Below the pieces are notes generated by a model that searched no databases, was not told the DNA's origin, and worked only from the letters and a program-made list of their open reading frames with translations. A stretch of 64,000 nt of DNA from Acorus gramineus (Eukaryota; Streptophyta; Magnoliopsida; Acorales; Acoraceae): the NCBI GenBank assembly GCA_030737835.1, contig CM060857.1, positions 10,743,030 through 10,807,029 on the forward strand, written 5' to 3'. Both the position numbers and the translations under genes were made by a program. The stretch's first letter is position 1. Each line of letters begins with the position of its first letter. This document shows positions 1 through 13,148 of this stretch, piece after piece.

Positions 1-256
1 TCCTACCAACTTAGAAAAAAAATGTGACCCTATAAAATCCTGAGCCATGTTATTCAAATTTTCCTTAATTAATGAGGTAACCCAAGCTGCTGATCCTAGA
101 TTCCGGATTTCACTCGCTACAAAAAAATGCCCAAGATATGATGTACAATTTTCCTGTGGAGTGGTGTTAATTATAACAAAAAGTCCCACTTTTTTCTGAC
201 AACTATTTGTTTCCATTCCATCTCGTATTTAAGATTGATTTCTGAAAGAGGCACAC

Positions 257-3200
257 CTTTCCAATAACTGCAGATGCTGAGAAATCAAGCTCTGATGGGT
301 CAATTTCCCAGTCACATTTGCTTGGAAGAGGTGGTGGGACTGGCCTGGGCTCGAAATGACTGCCATTTTGCCCCTGTAACCAAAAGATCACAACAGATAG
401 TCCCTTAGAAAGTGAGCACATCATTACAAAAAATAATAATAATAAAAACAAAAATAATTCATTGAATTAATGAATGCTTCTGATGACAAAAATTGAACAT
501 GAATATAATTTTATCAATGGAGACAATTTGCAAGATCAGCCATAAATGTCTATTTGAGACAAATGCTTAAAAAATTATAGGATATACTGCACCACATTTA
601 GTGAAAATCTTCACTTAAAGGAGTACAGTTTATATTTTCGAAAAAGAATTGTTTGAAAGTAAATTTTTTTACAAACATTTCATAAAAACCTTCAGATTCA
701 TAAACATTATGAGAAGAGATAATTCTATAAACTCACACATGGGAATGCGACTATACAAACTCCCAGGCATGGGAATGTGATTATATGTCATAAGTCAAAC
801 ACTCTTCAGTGGCTTCTCTGATGCAGCATGCCTCTAAATTTGTAACAGGGCAGAGGATATGGCTACTCTAAAAGAGTTAAAGATTGTAACCGGAAAAATA
901 GGGATGGCAGGAAAAATAATGTTTTGATCAACATGGTGTCTGAAAATGATTCTATAAATGTCAGTGCTTGAAAATGATATAAATTGCAATCATGGGTGAG
1001 AGATGAAGCCTTTCAGTTGTGTATAAGCTGACTTCCATCATCAATCAGTTGGAAAACGTTTGTGCTCTTCACAGAATCAACTTCCAGATATCGCCAATCA
1101 TCACACTAAAAGTTGTAATATTTTTCATCTTAATTTAATATATACATAATTCCAATTTTAGGTTCATTGAATAAAAATGATCAGCATACAAACAGTAATA
1201 ACTTGTGTATATTGGAATGCAAATGAGTTGGCATGTAACTTACAAAAGATAATCCACCATATGATTTCAGCAGCTCAATCATGCTATGTTTCTTGGCTCC
1301 TTCTGCATCAGCTAGTGGCTGTCAGTAAGAAAATTTATTTCAGTTGACATTCTGTAAGAACGCCTGTAAGGCCAAAGATCACAGTGGGCAAAAGATAGAC
1401 TACTACAAACCACATATGTAATTTAAGTAGATATAAAACACAAAGAGGTCAGGATTGTTGAAGCTCTCCCTCAAAAAGTGCACATAAGCTGGGGGGCTTC
1501 TACTGCAGATGATGAAACAGATCCTAATTTTGAAGATTGGGGTGCTGGGGAACCTCGGGGGCTCCCACCCTTTTCTCTTATGGGTGTTGGTAAGTACCTA
1601 TCTACTGCACTTATATTTTACCTTTCATTTTGCTTTCCATTTCTTTTTCTGTTTTCCCTTTATTGGTATCCCTTTTGGGTGCCAGTTTGGCTTTTGGCCA
1701 CCTAGGATCTGAACTCTCTCTGCTTTCTTTGAATAGAACTGGTAGAGATCCTAACTCAATTCACAAAAAGAATAAAAAAAAGAATAAAGAGAAAAAGAAA
1801 AGAGAGAGAGAGAGAGAGAGACCAGATACTAAAACTGGCAAATCCAACCATATAAACAATCTAGAATAAACAAATATAAAGAAAGATTTTCAGCGTAATA
1901 TCAGACATAAAGTTGCCATGCCAAGCATTAAAATCAGATGAGTTGTGTATGTTTTAAATCCAAAATTATTTTAAAACAAAGGTTCATCAATGAATTCTTG
2001 GCTTTGCCTCTCCAGTCTCCAGTGAACCTATATACTTCCAACTTTCATACTTCGGTCTCGTCTTAAAAAGTAGGAAATAAGTAAGTGCTTACCAACATAA
2101 GTGAGCAGCATGTCTACGCCTGAAAAATATTCTACGCTAAACTTTCCCTCAGTGAGAACTCCAGGGGAGAGAAAAGTATTGTCTACTTCATTCTTCTTAC
2201 TATTTCCTAAAACTAAAGCATGCTCATTTAAATCAAATCTGAAATCCATGTAAAATGCTTATTTTTAAGAGCATCATGTTTTCTCAGATCATGTGGTCAT
2301 GTTTAGCATCAGAATATAAACAACAAACAGATTACGTTGGACCAACAGTACAACCGATAGATACCCATCTGATCACTGTGGTAAACTGTTCCAGGAATCA
2401 CAGATTGAACTGTGTCCTTGATTTCTTGTCATGTCCATCTATTGATTAAAATCATATTCATGAAAATGTTCCACAATTAAAATGCACCATAGCCTTGATC
2501 TATAGAAACACTCACCATAGAAATGTGCCTCAAAAGGCAACATCCTCCACAATGTCAAGAGGACATTATTCTCTGAAAATTTCCTAATTTCTGGTGATTA
2601 AGGACTTCTCTAGACAGTAGACATGTTAACAAGTAAAATTTAATCCATACCACATCAACATACATTCATTGGAGGTGGTGCGCTAACTCAAATTTCCTAA
2701 CTTTAAGAACTTGAAAATAAACCACGCAACATTACACGGACCTAACCTTTACACCAAACTCCACGGCTAACATATAGAATTCCACTGGTGGTACCCCAGA
2801 GCAAGTATCATGTTTTTGGTGGGGGTATTACTTTTATAAGGCAAAGGCACAAATAAAAAATTCTGCACGTCACAGATTATTGTACCATTTTCACATGAAT
2901 AATGTTAGGGACAGTCCCGTGTGCAGTCCACGCCTTTTCCATTTTTTTACAAATAGTAAGCATGCTTTAATGATGTATGTGCTCTAATGAAAAATGCACG
3001 TACTTTCATAATGAATTGAATGAATCCAGTTTTAGCAAAAGTGAATTTGTTTTTAATGAATACATACCTTGTTGGAAGGCTATCTAGGTATATGGACTGT
3101 CCGCGGGGCTGTCCCCACGGACTGCGTACAACAGCACTCTTTTCACGCATTCCACATTAAGGAAAATCAGTTAGGAAAAGACTTCACTGTGAACCAATTG

Positions 3201-3787
3201 GCCTTCAATTTATACAAAACCAACAGAGTTAAACTAGATGTGCTGTTTCTGGAATTCGAATGCAACATTTGGATAAACAAAATTTCTTGATATTATTTTT
3301 ATTTTTATTCCATCCATCTTTAAAGACTCTCACTTGAACAAATCAACACTCAAGTAACCTTTCAAAAATTCATATCAAACAAAAAACACGAAATCAGACC
3401 GACTCACAAAGAGAGAGAAAGAACAATTACAGTGTTTTTCCAGCGATCCTGGGAATTGACGTCGGCGCCGTGTTCGAGGAGGCACTTGGCGACGTCGATC
3501 CATCCTTGGAGAGACGCCACGTGGAGCGGCGTCCGGCTGTCGTAGTCCCTGGCGGCCACGAGGCTCCGGTCCTCCTCCAGGAGCTTCCGGACCACCGACG
3601 CGTCGTTCTGGTGAGTGTGCCACAGTATCAGCGAAGTCCTGCTCACCCTCGCCTTCTCCCTCTGCTTCTCCGTCGACGCCGCCGACGAACCTCCCGATCC
3701 GCCGCTGCCCCCTCCGCCTCCGCCTCCGCCGCCTCCGGCGCCAGGGGAGTCATCGCCGGCGGAGGACGTAGTTTCTTTGCCGCTCAT
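257..3787 (-). CDS. VIK: VIK-like ankyrin-repeat protein kinase, 5' part (runs off the left edge)
   Basis: Three coding exons are seen: 3787-3431 (119 codons), 1318-1244 (25) and 373-257 (39). All junctions are phase 0 with GT-AG introns. The product opens with a Gly-rich tract (residues ~18-33), then a basic KQREKARVSRTSLILW block, then ankyrin repeats (for example TPLHVASLQGWIDVAKCLL from residue 86). Exon 2 reads PLADAEGAKKHSMIELL and exon 3 begins GQNGSHFEPRPVPPP and ends FSASAVIGK, the start of the kinase glycine loop. This order matches Arabidopsis VIK (VH1-interacting kinase), a Raf-like MAPKKK with an N-terminal ankyrin region that acts in vascular and brassinosteroid signalling and sugar-transporter control. 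The kinase lobes lie left of base 1. I chose the ATG at 3785-3787; the codon before it is GTG. Family assignment is strong; the exact role is inferred from the Arabidopsis protein. Confidence 0.93.
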
Positions 3788-3976
3788 CACACCAACACCG
3801 ACGAGAGAGTGAGCAGATCGAATCGGATCTCTGTCTGTTTTTATTTAATTGTGATTCGATCGGATGAAGTTATATAATGCGTCTACAATACAGACCGAAA
3901 GTCTCCGCTTTTTCCGACCCTGTCTCTACCTCTCCAAAAGACAAGGGCGTATTATTTTATACAATATCTATACTAA

Positions 3977-4503
3977 GGAAAAAAATCCATATAACACCCA
4001 GTAAACTGCCCAAAATTCATATAACCCCCTGATTTTTCCTAAATTCCATATAACCTCTTGAAAATAACTATGTAAATTTAAATAATCCCCTGAGTTAAAT
4101 TTTTGTTGACAGATAAAAAATATTCTGTCTGATTAATCCTCACTAAAAATATGGTATACTCAAAACCCCCTACAATATGTTAAAAATATGAAAAATTCTC
4201 TGTAAATGACGATTTTACTTGTCCAAATAGAGTTTTATAATATATTCGGATGGATAAAATCATCATTTACTAATAATTTTTTACATTTTTAACACATTAT
4301 AAGGGGTTTTAACATACTGTGTTTTCAGCAAGGATTAATCAATAGAATATTCATAAAATATTCTTTATCTGTAAACAAAAATTTATTCAGATGATTATTT
4401 AGATATACATAGATGATTTTAGGGGTTTATATGGACTTTAAGAAAAATCAAACGTTTATATCAGACAATTTATACTTCACAGGAGGTTATATGAATTTTT
4501 TTC
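3977..4503. mobile_element. Foldback (long inverted repeat) MITE with C-block arrays
   Basis: The left arm starts GGAAAAAAATCCATATAACA and the right arm ends with its imperfect reverse complement (GGTTATATGAATTTTTTTC). Within the left arm, CATATAA-C-rich blocks end near 3999, 4029, 4058 and 4090, about 30 bp apart. A CCCTGAGTTAAATTTTT stretch follows, and its mirror is in the right arm. No convincing target-site duplication was found. Related in design to the elements at 25569, 32764, 50971 and 52714. Confidence 0.7.
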
Positions 4504-4706
4504 TAATAAAATATTAAAATTTATGCTACTGTGCCATTGTATTTTTCTTTTTAGATAAGTGATACTCCGTGGTTGTTGTGTTTGAACCCTTGGATGTAAA
4601 ATGGAAGTTTGTCCTTTTGGATGTAGATAGGACCATGAAGGTACCTATATATGAATATTTTATTTTAATATTAAGCTAAATTTCACACCGAACAATTACC
4701 CATGCT

Positions 4707-5554
4707 TAGGTGTCAATCGGGTCGGGTCCATACTCGGACCCGATTCGATCCGAATCTGATTATACGTGTAATATATTCGACCCGATTTGAACTCGACCCG
4801 AGTTGGACCTGACCCGGCAGACCGAACAAACAAACGGGTCAGATCCGGATCCACCCTGTTAGATCCAAGATCCGATTATTTTATTTAAATATGCTCATAT
4901 ATTATAAGACCATTATATTAGTTGATACATAATTTTATTTCTTACTTAACTTATTTTTGTATCCACAAATTCATAAATCATAATCATAACAAGTCCATAA
5001 TCATAATCATAACATTTTTTTCGTTATGTTGATGTTGCAACCTGCAAGAACTTGATTATTTAATATGTAATAAACTTAATAATGTATTGTCATCGATTTG
5101 TTTGGACAATTAACTGATTAGCTTTTGAATTTGTATAATTAATTAGTTTGTTGCATGATTTATGTTTATTATTTAGGTTAATATGTTAGTGTTTATTGTT
5201 TTGAATGTTGTTTAGGTTAGTATTATTTTGAATGTTTGTATAATTAGTTATGTTTATTATTTAGGTTAATATGTTTTTTATGTTAGTGATTATTGTTTTG
5301 GATGCTGTTTAATAATTCATTTACTTCTTTTGAATTATATAAAATTATATTCAAACATAGTCTCATTAATAATAATATTTTATTACAAAAAAATTCAAAT
5401 AGAATGATAAGGCAAACAAATACATGAGCTCTTTTTGTTTTTTTTTTTTTTTTTACCAACCATCCAGGTCGGGTCGGATCCACACCCAGACCTTGCCACG
5501 GGTCAGATCCGGGTCCACCCCGACCCGACCCGGACCCGTTGACAGGCAGGCCTA
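4707..5554. mobile_element. Non-autonomous hAT element (MITE), copy 1
   Basis: The ends are inverted repeats: TAGGTGTCAATCGGGTCGGG on the left, CCCGTTGACAGGCAGGCCTA on the right. It is flanked by a perfect 8-bp duplication CCCATGCT (4699-4706 and 5555-5562), the hAT hallmark. The subterminal regions are dense in GGGTCGGGTCC / GACCCGACCC repeats and the middle is AT-rich with no coding potential. A second copy lies at 33318-34146 and shares both the ends and the AT-rich core. Confidence 0.9.
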
Positions 5555-6928
5555 CCCATGCTGGATATCTCAAGAATGAGGAGGAATTTAACCAGATAGA
5601 AACAAAAAAAAATTATTTTGTTAAAATAAACTATGATAGTTATATCTGGTTAAGTTAATATAAATTATGAAATGTAACAATGCTAAAGAGCTGAATTGTT
5701 TATTAAGAGATGATAAAATATTATTCTATGTTATTTTAAAAAACTATCATATCTCTTAAAAATATGTTAATTCTATCATATCACATATCTTATACATATC
5801 CTCAAAAGAAACAATTTATGTAAGGATAAAGTTGTTATATAAAAGTCATAAACTATTATTTCGACTATGTTTGACCTCCCTTTTTAGGGTGCTTTTAACT
5901 TCTAAAGAAGTAAAAAGTTTCAAACACATTACCAAACAAGTCTGCTTAATTGAAAAGTTGCATATGAATTTCAACAAAAAAGTGCATTGAAAACTGTGTT
6001 AAACATGTAAAAGCAGTTTTCTATTATCAGCAACAAACGTGATTCATTGATTAAACAAAAACACCTCCAATAAGTACATTACCAATATACATGTTAGAAA
6101 GCAAAAAACTGTTTTTCAATATATGTTTTCAAACACAGCCGTATATTTTATTAATATGATATCCTCATTGTACTAGGAAGGTTAACCAAACAATATGAAT
6201 GTCATTTTTATGTTTTTAATGAAAATTTAAAAATAAGCAACCAAACAAATAATTATCAATTCTTCATTGATAAATTATCTATCCTATGTAGAGGAATAAA
6301 TAACTTTACGTCACGCTCCCATCTAGTGGATGCTCCTTAGACATTTGATATTTCAATGTATTCAGGATAGCGTTTGTTTACCAGTTCCTCAAAAATAAAA
6401 CAACTTGCATATCTCTTGATCTATCAAATGAACAATGACCCATGGTAGGGGCGGACCCACTCTCCCCCTCCAACATTTAAAAAAAAAAAAAAAAACATTG
6501 CATCTCCACCTTTAATTTGAAATTGAAAAAAAAAAAAAAAAAACTCAACCATTAATTATAAAATAATCTTTCCACAAATTTTTTCATAAAATTAGAAGAC
6601 TCCTTTCTAAAATCATGACAACTCAATAAAATAAAAGTTTAAAAAATTAAATCTCACTCATTAAAATTTAATCAAAGAGAAACAAAATTTACATAATTTT
6701 CTCTTATATCTCAACCAAATAAATTTAAAAAAATCCATCTATTAAAATTTAATAAAAGAGGTGATAAAAAAAATCAAATTTTCTCCTCTAAATTAAAACC
6801 ACCTGGCCTCTCTCCCACAAGGCCACAATCAATCAATTGGTCCCAAAGTTTGTTTTCCCCAATCGGCCAAAATCTCTTGAGTAAATACTTTTTATCTTTT
6901 TTTTTTATGTGTATACTTTTATATTGGA
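5555..6928. other. AT-rich intergenic spacer
   Basis: No coding region recognised. Long A tracts occur at about 6479-6495 and 6525-6543. Nothing else I can support. Confidence 0.6.
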
Positions 6929-7329
6929 GGCTAAGGTGCTGTTTGGTTGCACTTAAATTAGGTACTTATTCAGATTAAAGCTGAAAATCAGCATTAATTG
7001 TGTTTGGTTGGGTCACATATAAGTGCTGTTTCCACCCCTCAATCAGTGATTTTGGGTCGATAATTTTCAGTGATGTTTACCTCACTTAAATACCCGTGAA
7101 ACGCCTTCTTTGATTCGCTTCGTCTGTGAAAAGACGAAATTGCCCCTGCAAACATCAAGTTATTACGGGCAGTATTTAAACCCATGCCCACGATCACTTC
7201 CTTCTCTCTCTCCTTCTTTACGTTGCGCCGATTTCAAGTGCTTCAAAGCTGAGACGATGCAGAAACCCTAAAGGACACCATCCCAGCTCGATGTATGGAT
7301 TCTTCTGCGCTGATAACCAAAATCACACA

Positions 7330-7399
7330 CCGATCCCCTTTGAGAAAACCTTGATGTTCGTCGACCGATCCCCTTCGAGAAAACCTTGATGTTTGTCGA
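7330..7399. repeat. 35-bp tandem duplication
   Basis: Two head-to-tail copies, 7330-7364 and 7365-7399, differ at about three positions; a third partial copy begins at 7400. Each copy contains GAGAAAACCTTGATGTT. Confidence 0.85.
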
Positions 7400-8639
7400 C
7401 CGATCCCTCACCCCGATCTGCTACCTCCTCACCTGACGTGAAGAAGATACAGGGGCCGATCTCCCTCTCACTGTCTCCAACAAACAGATCCGACACTCCG
7501 ATCTGCTCCAAAGCCTCTTTGGATCTGCTCCCCAGCCAACTATCAAAGTAAAATTTTCTATTTCTCCTCTGTTCATGCCTATGTTATTATGATCTGTTGA
7601 TCTAATGTATATGAGAGTTGAGTATGAATTATATCCATGTTTTTCAAATTTATGTTGTGATATATATCCATAGGTTTCTTGAGATCTCATCTTGTTAATT
7701 TTTAAATAATAAATTATCATAGGTTAAAAGGAATAAAAAGGAATAAAGTGTTTAGGGTTTACTGCAGATTAATCTATAGGGTTTGGTCGATGAAAACATT
7801 TGTTTTTGTAATTCAATGGTAGGTGATTGATTGCTTTTTAAGTGGAAAACCTGATTTTTCTTGTGGGATTTTATGTAGTTTATCATTTTTTTTATTGGTG
7901 TATTTAAAGATTTGTGGTACTATCTCTGTGTTGGATCCTCCCATGGGGGTGAGTGTACTGCCTATGTTCTTAAAAAAAATGATATTGTTGATCTTTGAAG
8001 AAGTTGATCTTCATTAGGAATTCAGTTGTGTCTGTATATGAGGTTTAATCTCTGAAAATTACCTCCCTCTGTTTATCAGGTGTATTAACATCCAATGACC
8101 AAGCCTTTTCGAGACCCTTAAATGAATGAAACCCAATGTTTTGGTCTTTTGGGCTGTGTATAAGGATCTTCATTAGGAACTTGTGTGGAGTGATGTTAAA
8201 GAAATGGAATAAAAATACATCTACATAGGCTTCAAACAGATCAGCTAACTTGGCCATAACTACCACAAAAAATTTAAATACACTCTAATTTCAATTCAAA
8301 CATATCAGCTAACTTGTTTGTGGTGATCTTGGATTCTTTTGCTTAATTGATTTTATGTTTTGGTCTTTTGGGCCTTCTTCAAGGCTTGGATTTAGTCAAT
8401 CGAAAATTGTTATGTTCTCATATTTTTATGTGCTAATGGATGAGTGAAATTTGCTTGTCCGCTCACATGCATGTCTTTAACTTTTATGTTTGTTTACCAA
8501 TACCTGTCCATTCCAAAAATAGTTGGATCTGATAGACAGTGCTTACTGATGTGTTAGAAGCCAGAACCTTACATTGCTCAATTGACATTTTTTTTGGCGC
8601 ACTGTTCCCAGGAAAGATTATATATGATTATGGCTTCAT

Positions 8640-8723
8640 TAGTGAAATGGTAGCTCCGTACTCAGGCGACATATTAGCAATAGTAGCCCTATCAGCCAGT
8701 GAAAGTTCACTCATGCCACCACC
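8640..8723 (-). pseudogene. Captured aconitase (aconitate hydratase) exon fragment
   Basis: Read on the minus strand, this encodes [20 protein letters not shown] followed by YGAT. That is the strongly conserved aconitase segment ([24 protein letters not shown]). The preceding bases CACTTAG look like the original splice acceptor. The similarity stops after YGAT and a stop follows soon after. No neighbouring aconitase exon was found, so this is an isolated piece inside the transposon at 6929-10410. No function is expected. Confidence 0.72.
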
Positions 8724-9373
8724 TAAGTGAAAATAAAAAAGTTTAAAAAAGAATGTAAAGTGATTACTTATATACAGAAAGAGAGCATAATTGTTGAGTG
8801 AAGGAAGGAATAGTAGAAATTGAGAAATTAAATATTAAATATTTTTGCAGTACTCTCAGTTCTTGAATGGGATATGGAACAAGTTGAAGAAGCACAGATA
8901 TACTACAGGATTACATATATATGCTCCATCATTCTGGTTAGGCATTGACAGATAAAAATTTGGAAACTCCCGTCTGGAATAGATGGTGCATTTCAAAATT
9001 TTGCCCTTCACCGTCATAACAGTCTCCAAACAAGTAGGGAGGAGTGTCAAATGGCCAGAACATTGAAGTCCATGGACAGAACTAACAAGAGAATGATAAT
9101 GCTTTGATTTTTTTTTTTACAATAATCAAAGAAATTCAGAACATGACAAATCTGTAGGATCCTATCCATGTCCTTGTAGATGTACAAGTATGTAAATAAA
9201 GGAATATGTTAGAATTAATTAGCAATCAAATGAAAAAAATGGAGAAGCCTCGAATAAAGTTCAACAGAATCATGCAATTTATGCCTATGAGATTTTTTTA
9301 TGAAGAAACATGCCCATGAAATAATTGAAATATGAGAATCATTTGCAAATGACAATCTGGCAAATTGTGGTTC

Positions 9374-9478
9374 AAATTTGAAGAATATTTTTTCACCTAA
9401 TGATAATTGTTCAAGAAGTGCTTCACCCTCTAAATTTGAAGAATATTTTTTCACCTAATGATAATTGTTCAAGCAGTG
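9374..9478. repeat. 58-bp tandem duplication
   Basis: Copies begin at 9374 and 9432, each with AAATTTGAAGAATATTTTTT followed by CACCTAATGATAATTG. The second copy is cut short after about 47 bp. Confidence 0.85.
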
Positions 9479-10484
9479 TTTTCATATTGATTTGTATATT
9501 TTGGCGTGGATGCAGGACCATAGTAATTCTTTCATGTGAACAGATACATTGCCCAGGATGGGAGAGTTTCAAGATAACCAACCGCAAATCCATAGGAAGG
9601 TGGATAAGGACAATATAGGACCAAGACCAACGGGTTTCCTGATTTTCGGATGTTGTGCAAGCTTTTGTATAATGTTGTTGGTGTTTGTTATCTTCTTTTT
9701 GCTTTTAATCCTAGCTATCAAGTAAAATGTAGAAGTTTTATTAGCCCATGCATGTCTGTAACATTATCACATATCTATGGAGCAATCACTTTTGTAACGT
9801 ATTCAAGAATGTCTCATCTGTTGGAGCGTTGACATCCGAAGAGTAGTGCTTTTGATTAATCAATATGTTGAACCAATTAATTTAATTGCCTATTACTTGT
9901 TTATGTAGACTTTTTATGTTAAAATGAAACATTTTTATGAGTGCGGTTTTGTAGAATTTATATAACTGTCAAACTCTTACAAAAGGGGCCCAACCCGGTT
10001 TTTTTATTTAAAGATTTTTTTTTTAAACGATTGCATTTGGATGTGTTTGCAGTCCAATTGAAGAGTCTTTACAATCCTATGAGATATGTGAAAATATATA
10101 AATATCAGAGTTTTTAACGGATTAAACAAGAAACATATTGATTTTCAACGTGTGGGTAACCAGACGCAAGTTTATTTTGGTTCTAACCAGGGTAGTAGTG
10201 GTTGACGTATTTTTAACATGTTAAAAAAGAACAATCTTTAATATCTCCAAAAAAAAAATTGTTTTCTTCATTTCAACCAAACATCAAAATAACATTCAGC
10301 ACTTATAAAATGGACCCAAATACCCTTCCAATAAGCACATATGTCACTTGGTTAACCAAACACACTTATCTAAATAACTGCATAAAAGTATCCGTTAAAC
10401 CAAACAGCACTTAAAATCCGCTTTCCGCCGCTGCCAAACAGCACCCAAGAGATTTAATTATTGGGTTTGATTTTAGATTATTAA

Positions 10485-10887
10485 TAGGGGTGGTAAACGA
10501 GCCGAGTTGCTTGCAGCTTGGTTGGAGCTCGTTTGAATTCGTTCGATTAGATAAACGAGTCGAGCTTGAATAATTTATAAAGCTCGATTGTAAATGAGCA
10601 GCCTTAGCTAAGCCACGAGCTTATACGAGCTCGTTTTGAATGTGATTGTTTAGTGATGATTTTTTAATATGATTGTTTATTTTTTACATGTTATCTGTTT
10701 TTTACATGTTTTCATTGCTAAACGAGTTTTTATTTAGCTAAATGAAGTTTTTTGAGCTAAATGAGCTCAAAGTCGCTTTACAAACGAGTTGAGTCGAACT
10801 TGAATACAAAATTAAGCTAGGTCCCAAGTCGAGTCTAATTATAAACGAGTTTGAACATGTCAAAACTCGGCTCATTTATCACCCCTA
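10485..10887. mobile_element. hAT-like MITE (GAGCCGAG family)
   Basis: The terminal inverted repeats are TAGGGGTGGTAAACGAGCCG and CGGCTCATTTATCACCCCTA. Flanking 8-mers ATTATTAA and GTTATTAC agree at 6 of 8 positions, a decayed 8-bp duplication. The interior repeats AAACGAG / CTCGTTT motifs. No coding potential. Confidence 0.78.
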
Positions 10888-11489
10888 GTTATTACATTGA
10901 TCTTTATTCAAAATTTAATTATTTTTGTTGGATCTTATGTTTAATTTGATTTTATTGTATGATCGAGAGCTCATAGTATTATAGATCACAAAATTGTTAC
11001 TGTTCACTGACCGAATTCAAAACGGTAGTTTGACTTGGTCAAAGCAAGAGCTGTTTAATATCTCAGATTTAAAGTGTTATATTCCAGTCAGGTAAAATAA
11101 ATTTACTTTTTCTTTATTTTTAAATGCTTTCAAACAAATATAATAATGTGAACATGATATAATCTATAATATGACTGAATTTTTATAGAGTTTGTTCTTT
11201 GTAATTTGAATAACTTTTTAAGCCCCCCTTAAGAAAATTTCAAAGTCCACCACTACTATATGGAACTGACCTTGTCCTTAAATAAGGGCAAGGCAATTAT
11301 CTATTACCTCACTTAAAGAGAGCTCCAAAATCTTAAATTTTTTTTATATGGATATTTTTCAGAAAAGCTGCAAGTACAATTATGTATGTAATTACATTTT
11401 TTTATGTATAGGAACATGTCCATTTTAGAATTTTATAGAGGATCACATCTACTAACATGCTTACACTTAGGGCTAATTTGACAAGGGGT

Positions 11490-11710
11490 ATTATAAAGAT
11501 AAGTTGTCATAATTTTATAAGATAAAAAGTCTATCAATTTTGTTCATATTTACATTTATCAACATTGAAACAAAAAATGAAGATAAATGTTATCCTAATA
11601 TTTAGATAGAACAAAAAAACTTTATTTTCATTTTGAAATTAGAACAATTGTCTGCATTTTCATTTTATTCTGATTATTTTTTATACCAAATAAAATAAAT
11701 TATTTGCCCC
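11490..11710. repeat. Dispersed AT-rich repeat, copy A
   Basis: Shares an ordered series of words with 13690-13975 and 52250-52500: a CATATTTA-CATTTATCAA-type stretch, GATAAATGTTATCC-ATATTT, an ATAGAACAA word, TTTCATTTTGAAATTA and a GACAATTGT/TTTACAGT word. No terminal structure was resolved. Confidence 0.55.
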
Positions 11711-13148
11711 TGAAACCCCCCCCCCCCCTCGACAACTAATTTATTTGGTGTCCCATTCCCCCCATGGATGGTTGATATCTTGAATCTGTTGCAAATTTGC
11801 ATTACTTGAACAAGGATCTCAAAAGAACAAAGAAATTATTATTTCTAATATTTATTAAAATAAAAAATTTGCAAGACAAAAATTAATTTTGGTGATGGAG
11901 GTGACACTTATGATGATTAGCAGCCAATTACATTTGTTTTCATAGTTGATATATTTAGTGAATTAATGAATTGCGGGTCTATCAAAATACAAGCTTTAAA
12001 AAGGTTTTGATAACCATTATATCATAGATTCATATATAGCTGAATTTTTAATTTCACAGTTGACATTAGATGTTATTGAATGTCCTAACTAAAATTACAA
12101 GATCCAATGAGATGGTGACATTTCCAATGACATTGAAGGGCTCAAAGTCAATTTTACAAGATGAACTGAAATGCTTCTTTCTGAAAGCCCCCCTCCAGAC
12201 TATTGACCTATTATGATATTATTATTAATATTATCTATTATTTGTTCAATAATAATGAAATGTTTATTTTTGGCATTGTTATTGGGCATTAAATGAATGA
12301 CCTGTTCTCATGATCCAAGATTCCAAATTTCTATATCCCAAACTTCATGGCAATTAAAATAAGACCCTGTAAAGAGAGTTTGGAAGTCCCTGATGGTTTG
12401 TCTTGTACAACATAACAAATTGAGAATGTTTGAAACGAGTTTGAATAGTTGGAGATTCTATTTTTATAGAAATCATATTCAATTCAAACTTGTTGTTAAA
12501 CATCCTCAGCGATTCTAGCTTTTATAAAAAAGTGAAAAAAAACTTTCAATTATAAAAATAAGCTTTTCAAAATTTAATAAAATGTTTCTTTAAAAGTTAT
12601 TTTCAAATTTCTAACACTTCCTAAAAATCACGATTGCAAGCTTAATTTTAACTATTGAAAAATGGGTATAATAGATATTTTAGTGTTATATATAGTTTTA
12701 CGTAGCATTTTTTATTAGTATGTAAGTCTTTTTAATTTTTTTTTTTTTGTTTATATTTCATTCAGTGATGCATGCACAGTCATCTAAAATATTGAAATGC
12801 GAATCAAAGATCTGCATATACTCGTTTTTCACAAAATAAATATTATTTTTATCTAACCAATTATATATTCATTATTATATAAGGATTGTAACAAAGACTC
12901 TATATAAGAACTCTACGTAACAACTCCTTCAATGTTTGATATTCCTTTGAGCGTTGTCTTACTTTGAATAAAACTAAAGAGATAGTCTACCTTTTTTTAT
13001 AAAAAAAAAAAACAGTTTGACATTGCTTTATCTTGTTCTGAGGAAAAATGGAAAATCTCCCAACTTACCTGATACGTCCAACTATACGTTATGGTCATCC
13101 CGAGAGATCCTTACATTTTTTTAAAGTTGTTATTCACAGTAAATAAAA

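Larger units (their letters stand above)
6929..10410. mobile_element. Large non-autonomous DNA transposon, Harbinger- or hAT-like, with captured gene pieces
   Basis: The left end reads AAGGTGCTGTTTGGTTGCAC and the right end holds the mirror AACCAAACAGCACTT. Imperfect inverted similarity extends over roughly 100 bp (both sides carry GTGTTTGGTT and the reverse complement of a CAGCACTTAT stretch). Left flank TAA and right flank TTA could be a degraded PIF/Harbinger TWA target site; this is not certain. No transposase was recognised. The interior has gene-like GC-rich sequence at ~7150-7550, a 35-bp tandem duplication, an aconitase exon fragment and a 58-bp tandem duplication. Confidence 0.55.

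Noticed and set aside
1478..1705. Open frame in the first VIK intron (HISWGASTADDETDPNFEDW...)
   Set aside because: Looks protein-like at first, but it fits no family I recognise, has no exon borders in phase with VIK and turns hydrophobic and low-complexity after ~35 codons.
3470..3877. Plus-strand Arg/Pro-rich frame opposite VIK exon 1
   Set aside because: Antisense shadow of the GC-rich Gly tract and ankyrin coding sequence.
4707..5554. GGGTCGGGTCC repeats as a telomere or satellite tract
   Set aside because: The repeats end at defined inverted termini with a perfect 8-bp duplication, so they belong to a hAT element.
8856..9075. Possible second captured gene piece next to the aconitase fragment (FWPFDTPPYLFGDCYDGEGQ on the minus strand)
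   Set aside because: Reads well for ~40 codons but matches no family I can name; not enough to call.
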